Source of the DNA: an uncultured Flavobacteriales bacterium
GTDB lineage: Bacteria; Bacteroidota; Bacteroidia; Flavobacteriales; Crocinitomicaceae
Assembly: GCA_946479285.1 (NCBI GenBank)
Contig: CAMLFH010000023.1
Span: 1 to 64,000, forward strand
Direction of reading: 5' to 3'
DNA length: 64,000 bases
A program made the translations under genes and the position numbers. Positions within the stretch are counted from its first letter, which is position 1. Every line of letters begins with the position of its first letter. The notes beneath the pieces are model-generated. The model had not been told where the DNA came from. It saw only the letters and a list, made by a program, of their open reading frames with translations, and did not search any database. This document shows positions 43,068 to 51,817 of the stretch, in pieces.

Positions 43068-44060
43068 CTATTGTACTGTTATCGTGTTATAAATGGTTGT
43101 TGGAACAGGCCCTTCATTACCGGCTTCATCCTTTAAGATCACCCGCCAGTAATAGGTTCCTGCAGCAACATTATCGATCGTTACTGAGTTAGAGACACTC
43201 GTTCCTGATTTATAAATGGTAGCAAAATTGGCAAAGGTCGAAAGTTCCACTTTTCCTCCAACAGGAGATTGAATGTCTCCATCGTCTACAGGTAATTCCC
43301 AGTTAAAAGTGATTGGTCCGGCGAAAGCGCTTGCATTATTGGCAGGTAGGCTAGGTGTTGCTGTTCCTGGATCCGTTTTGTCAATGTAAAAAACGCGTTT
43401 GGAGTAATTTGTTTCTCCATTTCCTGTTAAATACGCTTTTACTCCCCAGGAATAAGCTCCTTCAGGTAATTCCGTGCCATCTTTGGATTGAATACCAACG
43501 GAAGTTAACTGATTCGCAATGTCAAGCAGTTCTCCGGAAAAGAATTCGGTATCATGCAATTCGAAAGTGCAGTGTAAAACATTTGAAAGCGACTGGGTAT
43601 TCCAGGAAAAACTTCCCGGGAAACTTTCATTGTAGTAAGCTCCGTTAGCAGGTGAAGTCAAAGTAACACTTCCGTTAGAACTACCGCTTGATGTTCCGAC
43701 AGTAAATCGTTTAATCGCAGATGGATTGGAACTGAATCCCGCATTCATAGCTGTAATGCGTACTTCATATTGAGCAGAATCCAGTCCGAAAAAGAAATTG
43801 GTTCCTGAAACGATTGAATCTAGCGGAAAGCTTTGAATATTCCCAAATTCAGGGCTTACAATCTCAATTCTGTACTTCGTTGCGCCTTCCATTTCTTCCC
43901 ATTTGACGTGCACCGGATTGGCATTGATAGTAGAATTATTTGCAGGAAGAAGCAAAACCGGAGTTTCGCCGGATATATCCTTCTCAATGAAGTCCTTACA
44001 TCCGAAAATGCTGAAGGACATCAAAAGAATTAAGAGTTTATTGATAGATTTTCTGGACAT
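43068..44060 (-). CDS. lipoprotein with fibronectin-like repeats in the secretion operon
   Basis: 330 residues. Lipobox FGC (Cys21) after MSRKSINKLLILLMSFSI. The rest has three repeats of about 90 residues of the fibronectin-III/Ig-like kind (LLPANNSTI ... VKWEEMEGATKYRIEI; SPANGAYYNESFPGSFSW; LPANNASAFAGPITFNW ... GTYYWRVILKDEAGNEG). It overlaps the upstream gene by 23 nt. Possibly a pilotin-like or substrate-facing outer-membrane component; no pilotin family is recognisable. Confidence 0.75.
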   Translation of the reverse strand: MSRKSINKLLILLMSFSIFGCKDFIEKDISGETPVLLLPANNSTINANPVHVKWEEMEGATKYRIEIVSPEFGNIQSFPLDSIVSGTNFFFGLDSAQYEVRITAMNAGFSSNPSAIKRFTVGTSSGSSNGSVTLTSPANGAYYNESFPGSFSWNTQSLSNVLHCTFELHDTEFFSGELLDIANQLTSVGIQSKDGTELPEGAYSWGVKAYLTGNGETNYSKRVFYIDKTDPGTATPSLPANNASAFAGPITFNWELPVDDGDIQSPVGGKVELSTFANFATIYKSGTSVSNSVTIDNVAAGTYYWRVILKDEAGNEGPVPTTIYNTITVQ

Positions 44061-44577
44061 AATTCTGAATTAATAAGGTAGTTGTTAAATCTGTTTTATT
44101 CGTTACGGGATCTTTTTCCGAACTCATTTGAAAGTGAATCAGGCGCGCATCTTCAAAGGATTGTTCCAGATCGTATATAAATTTCAGAACCGAGATGAAA
44201 TCTCCTCTCAATTCGATCTTAAAGGTATTGATTTTAAAATCAGGATGCTCAAATCCATATACTTCATCAATCTGTTTCACTTCAATCTTTGAAGATTTTT
44301 TGGCCAGGAAATTCAAAAAACCTTGCTGCACTTCTTCTACAGAAACGTTTTCCTTACCCAAAAGCTTGTTTAATTGTGCTACATTTTTTTGAAGAATGCG
44401 GATCTCTTTTTGCGAGTTCAGGGCTTCCTGTTTTTTCATTTCCAGCTCGTTGATATAGCTGTTTGTTTCAATAGTCTTACTGAAGGCCCTTTTATAAGAC
44501 ACAGCAAAAAGTAACACGGCCATGACCAGTAACGCCAGGTTCTTTTGTTTGTAGCTATATTTCTCAAATAAGGTCAT
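44038..44577 (-). CDS. PilO/GspM-like inner-membrane protein
   Basis: 179 residues. N-terminal membrane helix (about 13-31), a coiled coil (about 40-90) and a ferredoxin-like domain (about 95-178), the layout of PilO/GspM. The start overlaps the stop of the upstream gene (ATGA). Confidence 0.72.
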   Translation of the reverse strand: MTLFEKYSYKQKNLALLVMAVLLFAVSYKRAFSKTIETNSYINELEMKKQEALNSQKEIRILQKNVAQLNKLLGKENVSVEEVQQGFLNFLAKKSSKIEVKQIDEVYGFEHPDFKINTFKIELRGDFISVLKFIYDLEQSFEDARLIHFQMSSEKDPVTNKTDLTTTLLIQNYVQKIYQ

Positions 44578-45728
44578 TTGCGAATATGTATGATGATATG
44601 AAAGATGGAATTGCGATCATCCAACCTGGAATAATTAATAACCTCCACACTTTGAACCCATTCTTTCTTTTCCAAATCTTCCATCCAGTCATCCAAAATC
44701 CTGCTGTTCAGGGTAATTCCATGGATAATTATTTTGGAATTGTCTGTTTCAACTTTGTGTTTGGGTTTCAGTTGCTGCGCCAGAGGGAACAGTTCCATTT
44801 CGGTAAATTGGATGTCTTTTGGGACACTCATTCCAATTTGATCCGCATAATAGGACAAAAGGTTTCCGGATTGCATACCCGAGTTCTGAAATAAAACCAA
44901 TTTACGCTGCTTCTCTTGTCTGATACGGTCAATTACAGCAAAGTTATCCTGGTAACCGGCTATTTCCTGTTCGTAATCGGCTGCAACCTGGTTGAGGTGA
45001 TTGACCAAAAAGTAATTGATGGTAAGTGTGATTAGAAAGAATCCTAAAATGCTTAATCCGAGAGTTCTGAAAAGTTTTGAATCCTTATAACCTGTTTTTG
45101 TCTGAGCCAATGTTTCGGCATCAATTCCCTGGTAGAAGAGATCCGAAGAGCGGTTCTTTTGATAAGTAAAATTGATGACAGCTTCCAGGTAAGATGCCTG
45201 AATTTGTTTCTCCGATAATTCCTGTTCGTTTTTTGCGATAATAACCTGATCCGAAGATGGAAATGATAAGACATAATCCGATTGAATGGTATTCAACTTC
45301 TCCAATTTGAATGGTAAGATGGAAGGACCAATATACAAAGCCCAAACAAATCCCTTTGCTGCGTTAATCGGAACTAAAAATTCATCCACTATGTTCTTTC
45401 TTGCAAACGATACCAGGATCGAACCCGAACGCTCATAACTGTTGAAATAGAATTCATCTTCTCTTCCTGAAACCAATAAGCGTTCCTTATAATTGGGAAC
45501 ATTTTCAACACTGCGGGCTAATACACCAGCACCTCTAACATGAACAATAAACGGAATATTTTTATCGGCTTTTTTGAGAATCTCTTCCACTGATTCAAAA
45601 GTAGTCAGGTCATGCGCCATAGTTTGCTCGCTAATGCAGGCATAATGGAACAAACTATTCCCCGATTGATTATGAATCAAAATCAGGTTATACTTTTTAG
45701 GGACGCTATTTTTGAACCGGATTTTCAT
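44574..45728 (-). CDS. GspL/PilM-PilN-like assembly protein
   Basis: 384 residues from ATG 45728; the TGA of the secretin gene overlaps it by one base (TGATG). Cytoplasmic part about 1-215, membrane helix about 218-242, then a periplasmic coiled coil and PilN-like domain. Likely connects the ATPase to the inner-membrane platform. The actin-like motifs of PilM are not obvious, so assignment is by architecture. Confidence 0.7.
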   Translation of the reverse strand: MKIRFKNSVPKKYNLILIHNQSGNSLFHYACISEQTMAHDLTTFESVEEILKKADKNIPFIVHVRGAGVLARSVENVPNYKERLLVSGREDEFYFNSYERSGSILVSFARKNIVDEFLVPINAAKGFVWALYIGPSILPFKLEKLNTIQSDYVLSFPSSDQVIIAKNEQELSEKQIQASYLEAVINFTYQKNRSSDLFYQGIDAETLAQTKTGYKDSKLFRTLGLSILGFFLITLTINYFLVNHLNQVAADYEQEIAGYQDNFAVIDRIRQEKQRKLVLFQNSGMQSGNLLSYYADQIGMSVPKDIQFTEMELFPLAQQLKPKHKVETDNSKIIIHGITLNSRILDDWMEDLEKKEWVQSVEVINYSRLDDRNSIFHIIIHIRK

Positions 45729-47638
45729 CAATAAGTTACCGTTGGACGAATAATGATATGTAGTTTATACTTGCTCTTTGTTTTTTCACGGCTGCTGAAA
45801 AGCCATTTAATCACAGGAACTCTTGCCAATAAAGGTGTCCCATTCCCACTATTTACATTTCTCTTTTTATCAAGTCCTCCAAGTAGAACCACATCTCCGT
45901 TTTGTACACGGATAACTGATTCGAAGGTTTGTTTTGTTGCATTAGGCGGAGCTGTAGGATCTACTTTACTTCCGTCGAAATCATCGTTGGTAAGTGTAAT
46001 GTCCATCGTTACATTTCCGTCTGAGGAAACAAAAGGCTTAATTTTTACCGTAAGGTTCGCGTCTACTGACTTCCAGATTTTAGAGGTCAAAACTCCCTGA
46101 TTGACAACTGTGTTTTGGAAATTCACCTGTTGTTCCTGGTAGTAGGTTGTTTGACCTATGGAAACAGTAGCCTGATGACTGCTTAATGTGGTGATTTTTG
46201 GAGTACTTTCTACATCAATAATTCCATTAGATTCCAATAATTGAAGGGATGCATAGAAATTTTGCGTAACGGCTCCCAGATTCACAAAACCAAATCCGTT
46301 GACTGTATTTAAAATACTGTTTAGAGCGCTTGCTCCCAGGTTTACATCCAGGTTTGGAAAAACAGTTCCGCTGGTAACTGTGGGTTTATCTCCAAGTCCA
46401 AATTTCATCCCGGATTTAACACTACTTGTGCGATCAGAAATTACAATCATCACATCAATTTGAACCAAAGGAACCACCACGTCAATGGAAGAAAGGAACA
46501 CCTTTAGTTCAGCTGCTTTTCTTGCAGGCCCTGTTACTATTAGTGCGTTAAGTTCTGTAAATTCATTCACATCCAGGTCCTGGATCAATTCCTTCGGAAT
46601 AGAAGCTTTTACGTTCTCAATGGTCCTGTTTTCCATCCGGATAACTTCAGTGACGCGAATACCTTCGGATTTATTCTCTCCGATAAGGTATAATTTATTG
46701 TCTTCCCGGTAAGCATACTTCGTTCCTACAAAAAGCAGGTTCATAATATCGGAAAGAGTGGCATTTTGAAGCTCGAAACTTGCTTTTCCTTCGGGTTTGT
46801 TGTAAAAAAAGTAAGGAGTATTCAACTCGTGCGCCGCAAACTTAATGATGTCACCCATTTCGGCATTGTTTGCAATCAGGTCAAGTGTCCCGAATTGATT
46901 CTTTTTGATCTGTACTCCTGTTTGTTCGAAATCGGTTACGGGTTTGAATCCGGAATTTCCACCTTGGGCAGTACCCGCTTTTTCCGGTTTAGCGGCAAAA
47001 ATGTAAGTGATTCCATTTTCGTCTTTAGAACTCTCCAACCCGTTTGCTTTCGCAGTCATTTCGATAACCTGGTCAAACGGACGGTTTAGAAAGTACCCGG
47101 TAATTGGTTTGTCTCTTACATCCGGAGCAATTACAATGTTCTTGTCACTTAAATAACTAATCTCCTTCATGACCTTATAAAGACTGTCGTTTCTCAGGTC
47201 AACTGATAGAAATTCATTGGAAGCATTGAATTTTACATCGATCTTCTTTTCAAACTTAGGCTGTGGAATTTCCTTTCTGCTCTCTCTCTTGTTAATTGCC
47301 AGGATATTCCCTACAAATCGGTATTCAATGTCGAAATGTTCGTAAAGGAATACCAATACATCTTTCACTTTGGCATCAAAGAAATTGTAAGAAACCGCAT
47401 TGTTCAAAACCGGATCTATACTGATGTTCAGATTGTTTTCCAATGCAATTGAATTCACTAGTTCCGAAAGTGGCAAACCGGACACGTTTAATTGAAAGGT
47501 ATTGTTTAGTCCTTTTGAGGTAAGGCTCAAACTATCCAGCTTTGCACGCAGCAAAGGTTCCGTGAAATTTTGCGCTTTTGCCTGGAAAGAAAGACTTAGC
47601 AAAGAAAGAAGAAAGAAAATTAATAGGTATTGTTTCAT
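45728..47638 (-). CDS. gspD: GspD/PilQ-type secretin
   Basis: 636 residues. Signal peptide (about 1-22), three N-terminal small domains (about 45-330, STN/N0-like at NLNISIDPVLNNAVSYNFFDAKVKDVLVFL and N1/N2-like repeats) and a secretin domain (about 370-636). VVLLGGLDKKRNV near the C-terminus is a secretin signature. Forms the outer-membrane channel. No pilotin-binding tail obvious. Confidence 0.93.
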   Translation of the reverse strand: MKQYLLIFFLLSLLSLSFQAKAQNFTEPLLRAKLDSLSLTSKGLNNTFQLNVSGLPLSELVNSIALENNLNISIDPVLNNAVSYNFFDAKVKDVLVFLYEHFDIEYRFVGNILAINKRESRKEIPQPKFEKKIDVKFNASNEFLSVDLRNDSLYKVMKEISYLSDKNIVIAPDVRDKPITGYFLNRPFDQVIEMTAKANGLESSKDENGITYIFAAKPEKAGTAQGGNSGFKPVTDFEQTGVQIKKNQFGTLDLIANNAEMGDIIKFAAHELNTPYFFYNKPEGKASFELQNATLSDIMNLLFVGTKYAYREDNKLYLIGENKSEGIRVTEVIRMENRTIENVKASIPKELIQDLDVNEFTELNALIVTGPARKAAELKVFLSSIDVVVPLVQIDVMIVISDRTSSVKSGMKFGLGDKPTVTSGTVFPNLDVNLGASALNSILNTVNGFGFVNLGAVTQNFYASLQLLESNGIIDVESTPKITTLSSHQATVSIGQTTYYQEQQVNFQNTVVNQGVLTSKIWKSVDANLTVKIKPFVSSDGNVTMDITLTNDDFDGSKVDPTAPPNATKQTFESVIRVQNGDVVLLGGLDKKRNVNSGNGTPLLARVPVIKWLFSSREKTKSKYKLHIIIRPTVTY

Positions 47639-47640
47639 TT

Positions 47641-49050
47641 TTAGATTTCAGTTAGTATTGGATAAGCCTCCTCCAAAGAAGTTATTCCGGATTTGATTAG
47701 TTCAAGTGCTTGTTTATTCAATGTTATAATATTCCTGTCGGCCAATTTTTGCTCCACAGTAGATTCGTTATTTTTAATACTTTCCGATAATTCAAAATCG
47801 ATTGGAATGACTTCATAAATTGCTGTTCGTCCTTTGTAACCGGTAAAATGACAGGTATCACAACCCACTGCTTCGAATACCTTTCCGGGAATCTGCTTTT
47901 CGTCAAAATTTCGAGGCCAATCCAATGTGGAAGAAGTTACTTCCTGCTTGCATTCAATACACAATTTGCGAAGCAGTCGTTGAGCAACGGAAGTATTCAC
48001 AGTACTTGCAATGAGGAAAGAAGGAACTCCCATATCAATTAATCTGGAAATTGTTCCCCAGGCTGAATTGGTATGGATCGTGGATAAAACCAAATGCCCC
48101 GTCAAAGCTGCTCGGATAGCCATTTGAGCTGTTTCACCGTCACGGATCTCACCAAGCATAATCACATCCGGATCCTGGCGCAAAAACGACCGCAAAGCAC
48201 TCGCAAAAGTCAACCCGATCTGTTCTTTTAACTGAACCTGGTTGATTCCCTCTAAGGTATATTCAATCGGATCTTCAACGGTCACAATGTTTCGCTTTTC
48301 ATCGTTCAACTGCTTCAGTGTAGCATAAAGTGTAGTGGTTTTCCCGGAACCTGTTGGCCCGCTGATCAAAACAATTCCATGAGGTTTCTTGATGCCTTCC
48401 AAATAGTTTCGAAGATCATTTTCGGTTAAACCAAGTTGTGCGATATTGATCGATGATGCATCCTTTCCCAAAATACGCATCACGATCTTCTCCCCGTGAA
48501 GAGTTGGCAGTATCGAAACACGGATATCAAAGTTCTCGTATTGAATGCGACCATCCTGCGGTAATCTTTTTTCCGAAATATCCAGGTTGGAACGAATTTT
48601 CACTTTATTGATCAGTTCCGAATATTCCGATTTATCAATGGAATACCGTTCAATCAAATGCCCGTCAATGCGGATTCTTACCCGCGCACGATCTTCGTAA
48701 ATCTCAATGTGAATATCACTGCTTCCCAAATGGTTTGCATCCTGGATGATCCGGTCTACAAAATCAATGTTTGCATTGAAGATTAACTGTTTTTCCTGGT
48801 TTGCACGTCTGAAAAATTTCCCCAAAGCACGTTGGATGGCATCAGTATTTCCTTCGGTAAGTTCCACCTTCTTTCCAAGCAAAGCGCTCAATTCTTCTTC
48901 TACATCCGACAGGTTTTGAGCTTTATCGGCATAAAATTTCGCAACTTCATCACCTATTTCCACAGGAATAACCCGGTAGTGCCAGGCCAGATCGGATGGA
49001 ATTAGCTGCTGTAATTCTGCAGAAACCTGTATGTTATTCAGTTCACTCAT
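47641..49050 (-). CDS. gspE: GspE/PilB-type secretion ATPase
   Basis: 469 residues. Walker A GPTGSGKT at 231-238, Asp box VTVEDPIEY near 256-264, Walker B near DVIMLGEIRD (about 293-302), His box LVLSTIHTN, and a zinc-binding tetracysteine (CIEC ... CDTC, about 364-400). Powers pseudopilus assembly. Overlaps the prepilin peptidase stop (ATGA). No second, PilT-like ATPase is present, which argues for secretion instead of twitching. Confidence 0.95.
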   Translation of the reverse strand: MSELNNIQVSAELQQLIPSDLAWHYRVIPVEIGDEVAKFYADKAQNLSDVEEELSALLGKKVELTEGNTDAIQRALGKFFRRANQEKQLIFNANIDFVDRIIQDANHLGSSDIHIEIYEDRARVRIRIDGHLIERYSIDKSEYSELINKVKIRSNLDISEKRLPQDGRIQYENFDIRVSILPTLHGEKIVMRILGKDASSINIAQLGLTENDLRNYLEGIKKPHGIVLISGPTGSGKTTTLYATLKQLNDEKRNIVTVEDPIEYTLEGINQVQLKEQIGLTFASALRSFLRQDPDVIMLGEIRDGETAQMAIRAALTGHLVLSTIHTNSAWGTISRLIDMGVPSFLIASTVNTSVAQRLLRKLCIECKQEVTSSTLDWPRNFDEKQIPGKVFEAVGCDTCHFTGYKGRTAIYEVIPIDFELSESIKNNESTVEQKLADRNIITLNKQALELIKSGITSLEEAYPILTEI

Positions 49051-49514
49051 GCTGCGTAGACAAAGGGGCTTATTTCATAATGAACCAGTAAAAGAAATGC
49101 AATCGTACAAACGGAAATGTATCCTGCGTAAGGAATGGTTTTCTGTTCTTTAAATAGTGTCAGTACCAAATGCCCGATCAAACTGATGATCGTCCCACAG
49201 GTGAAAAAATAAATAAAGAACGGAAAGCTGAATAGCGGAGTTATTGCCAATAAAAGGAGTAGATCACCCAAACCGAAATATTCTTTGAACAGGTTGTTGG
49301 AACCGAATCGAAAGCGTACATAGATCACTAATAAACCGATCATTATTCCGATGAACAAAAAATTGAAGCCAAAATGCTGCCAATTCAGAATATTCCATCT
49401 GTAAGCAAATGCACCTATGAAAAGTAAAGGCGGAGTAAACCACCAGATTTCGCGGTACCGGAAATCCTGGTAAATAATTGTTACTAGAACTGCTATGATG
49501 GCAAGTAAAATCAT
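49047..49514 (-). CDS. minimal prepilin peptidase (A24 family)
   Basis: 155 residues with about six hydrophobic helices. The two catalytic aspartates are present: one in YQDFRYREIWW (about 15-25) and one in FGLGDLLLL (about 80-88, the GxGD motif). The N-terminal methyltransferase domain and Cys pairs of PilD/GspO are absent. It cleaves the pseudopilin leaders in the inner membrane. Its start and stop overlap its neighbours (TAATG, ATGA). Confidence 0.88.
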   Translation of the reverse strand: MILLAIIAVLVTIIYQDFRYREIWWFTPPLLFIGAFAYRWNILNWQHFGFNFLFIGIMIGLLVIYVRFRFGSNNLFKEYFGLGDLLLLLAITPLFSFPFFIYFFTCGTIISLIGHLVLTLFKEQKTIPYAGYISVCTIAFLLLVHYEISPFVYAA

Positions 49515-49927
49515 TAATCTACCTGTGTTTCTTTAGGTTGTCCTTCCTGGTCTATTTCCCAGATATTGTATTTCCCGTCGCCGTTAAAATCCTGCACGGC
49601 TTCCGCTTTTGCTTTAAACCCGGAAGGTGATGCTTCGATAATGCTGACACGGTATAATGCTGTTCCTCCTTCTGTGCTCAACTTGTGCGGGATATAATTG
49701 ATCTCTTTTGTATCCAATGAATATTTGGAGTATTGCAAGAAGTAGGCATATTGCAAATTGTGGATCATCCGCAATTCCTGCTGTGCTTCCATACTTTTGG
49801 TACGGGTAGCAATACCGCTTTGATTAGGGATCACCAACATCAAAAGAATTCCCATGATTGCCAAAACAATCAATATCTCGGCAAGGGAGAATGCTTTTAG
49901 TTTTCTATGTTTATTCAATTTCATCAT
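49514..49927 (-). CDS. gspG: major pseudopilin, GspG-like
   Basis: 137 residues (ATGs at 49927 and 49924). Prepilin leader with cleavage KLKA/FSLAE: Phe at +1 and Glu at +5 are normal, but Ala replaces the canonical Gly at -1. The C-terminus has DFNGDGKYNIWE, a calcium-binding-like loop as in GspG. Forms the pseudopilus shaft. Overlaps the gspF stop. Confidence 0.9.
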   Translation of the reverse strand: MMKLNKHRKLKAFSLAEILIVLAIMGILLMLVIPNQSGIATRTKSMEAQQELRMIHNLQYAYFLQYSKYSLDTKEINYIPHKLSTEGGTALYRVSIIEASPSGFKAKAEAVQDFNGDGKYNIWEIDQEGQPKETQVD

Positions 49928-51009
49928 TTAATGACATTACTTAAGTTAAACATCGGCAAATACATGGACACCATAATCACCCCCACAATTACACCAATTA
50001 TCACAATGATCGCAGGTTCAATAATGGTACCTATCATCTTCGTCCGATACTCTATTTCGTCGTTATACTGAATGGTTAAACGGTGGAAAGTTTGATCTAA
50101 CTGATTAATTTCTTCGGCGATCTTAATCAGCGAAATTAATCTTTTATCCAGAATTTCGAACTTACTAAATCCCTCGTGTAATGAATTTCCAGCCAGAATT
50201 TCTTTTTTTGTTGCCAAAATCATCTGCTGCATCGGGTAAAAACGGATCATTTCCGATACCAGGTCCAATGCTTTAACCAAAGGTGTTTTTGCTTCCAGCA
50301 GAAGCGCCATGCTCTGGCAAAAGCGGGCAATATAGATTTTTTGGATCAACTTCCCGAAAATCGGGATTCGAAGAATAAAATTTCCGCTGAATTTCCGGAA
50401 CCATTCTTCCTTTTTTTGAGAATAAAGGTAAATGCCCGTTCCAATTCCGATCAACAGGAACCAAAACAGAAACGATCCGAAGTTTTCAGAGAGCCAAACA
50501 ATTTTCAGGGTCAGCCACGGCAGCTCTTGTCCGAATTGCTTGAAAACATCTTTGAACATTGGGACCACGAAATTCAGCATGAAGTAGAGAACCCCTACCG
50601 TAATTGAGAAGACAAACGCTGGATAAGTAAATACACTTACCAGCTGCCTTTTCAATTTTACTTTAGAAGCAAAGTAATTCGACAAAGAGAAAAGCACATT
50701 TTTTAATCTTCCAGATTCCTCACCGATCCGGATACTTTGGTATTCATACGGTGTAAAATGGGAGTTTTTCTGCATGGATTCTGATAAGGAGTTTCCTTTC
50801 ACCAAGTCATCCAACATCGTTTCTATATGACCACGGATGTTTTTTTTCTCCTGTTCGTCAATAATGAGCTGCAAGGCGCGGCGCATATCGATTCCACTTT
50901 CAATAAGTGTTGCAAATTCCCCATAGAAATGCTCTTTGAATTTATCGTTTAGCGGTTTTCCCAAAACGATATCCTTTTTCAAAAAACCCGTTTTGCCTAC
51001 CTCTGCCAT
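49924..51009 (-). CDS. gspF: GspF/PilC inner-membrane platform protein
   Basis: 361 residues from the ATG at 51009, which leaves a 13-nt overlap with the upstream gene; an earlier in-frame ATG at 51093 would give a 97-nt overlap and no family match. Two GspF domains (about 35-155 and 235-361), each followed by hydrophobic helices (about 145-170, 195-215, 335-355). Connects the ATPase to the pseudopilins. Confidence 0.93.
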   Translation of the reverse strand: MAEVGKTGFLKKDIVLGKPLNDKFKEHFYGEFATLIESGIDMRRALQLIIDEQEKKNIRGHIETMLDDLVKGNSLSESMQKNSHFTPYEYQSIRIGEESGRLKNVLFSLSNYFASKVKLKRQLVSVFTYPAFVFSITVGVLYFMLNFVVPMFKDVFKQFGQELPWLTLKIVWLSENFGSFLFWFLLIGIGTGIYLYSQKKEEWFRKFSGNFILRIPIFGKLIQKIYIARFCQSMALLLEAKTPLVKALDLVSEMIRFYPMQQMILATKKEILAGNSLHEGFSKFEILDKRLISLIKIAEEINQLDQTFHRLTIQYNDEIEYRTKMIGTIIEPAIIVIIGVIVGVIMVSMYLPMFNLSNVIK

Positions 51010-51479
51010 GCTTTTGTATTGAAATAATGATTGATGCTGTTGCTGTTCTGCTTTTGCAAAGGATATTGCAGTGAGAATTCGGTGTTCTTCCATTCTAGTT
51101 TGAAGTTGACCAATTGGTGATTGTTCAAACTTGCTTTTTCGATTGCAAGTGCGTTGACCTCGAATAAGGTTTGATGATCTTTGTGAGAACGACTTAAGTG
51201 TTCATCCGTAATTTGATAGACAACCAAATCCCCGGAATGAAAACAGCTTAATTTGTCTTTATCCAGTTGAAAAGAATCGGCCTTTTCCATATCCTGCCAG
51301 AAAGCTGCACGAAACTGAAAGAATTGGTTTAGTTCATTTTTGATGACAATTTCCTGTTGGAGGGATTTGTTGAAGCTATTGACAGAAAGAAAAAACAGGG
51401 AAATAAACAGGCCGGTTAAGGAGAGTACAATTGCCAGCTCCAAAATCGAAAATGCTTCTATTTTGATTGTTTTTTTCAT
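50997..51479 (-). CDS. minor pseudopilin, GspJ-like
   Basis: 160 residues from the ATG at 51479, which overlaps the preceding stop (ATGA); the open frame extends upstream to 51512. Prepilin cleavage IKIEA/FSILE with Glu at +5 and again Ala at -1, then a hydrophobic helix and a globular domain. Its length and its place between the I-like and F genes suggest GspJ. Confidence 0.78.
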   Translation of the reverse strand: MKKTIKIEAFSILELAIVLSLTGLFISLFFLSVNSFNKSLQQEIVIKNELNQFFQFRAAFWQDMEKADSFQLDKDKLSCFHSGDLVVYQITDEHLSRSHKDHQTLFEVNALAIEKASLNNHQLVNFKLEWKNTEFSLQYPLQKQNSNSINHYFNTKAWQR

Positions 51480-51817
51480 CTTTTTCTTGGCCAGATAAAT
51501 TCCTGCACCCAATTTGCTTTAATACTGTTCATCAACGATAACTGCTCACTTCTCGTTGAATCCTTTTCGTTAACTACTGTTTCTATCGTTGTTAACTTAT
51601 CTTTCCAAAGATCTACATCGTAAGTATTGGAATCCAGCAAGTAACTTGTAAACAACACGGATTGAAATTCAGATTGTTCGATTGTTTCCTGGAATTGAAC
51701 AGTAGATCTGGCACTTTGAATAAAGAGCCTGGATCCCAATGCAAAACAGATCGCAATAATGGATAGAGCGATTGCAATTTCAGCGATGCTGGATGCTTTT
51801 AGCTTTCTAACTCGCAT
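51476..51817 (-). CDS. minor pseudopilin, GspI/GspH-like
   Basis: 113 residues from the ATG at 51817 (MRVRKLKA/SSIAE). Glu at +5, Ala at -1, Ser at +1. A short globular domain follows the helix. It overlaps the upstream gene by 19 nt. Position suggests GspI. Confidence 0.75.
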   Translation of the reverse strand: MRVRKLKASSIAEIAIALSIIAICFALGSRLFIQSARSTVQFQETIEQSEFQSVLFTSYLLDSNTYDVDLWKDKLTTIETVVNEKDSTRSEQLSLMNSIKANWVQEFIWPRKR

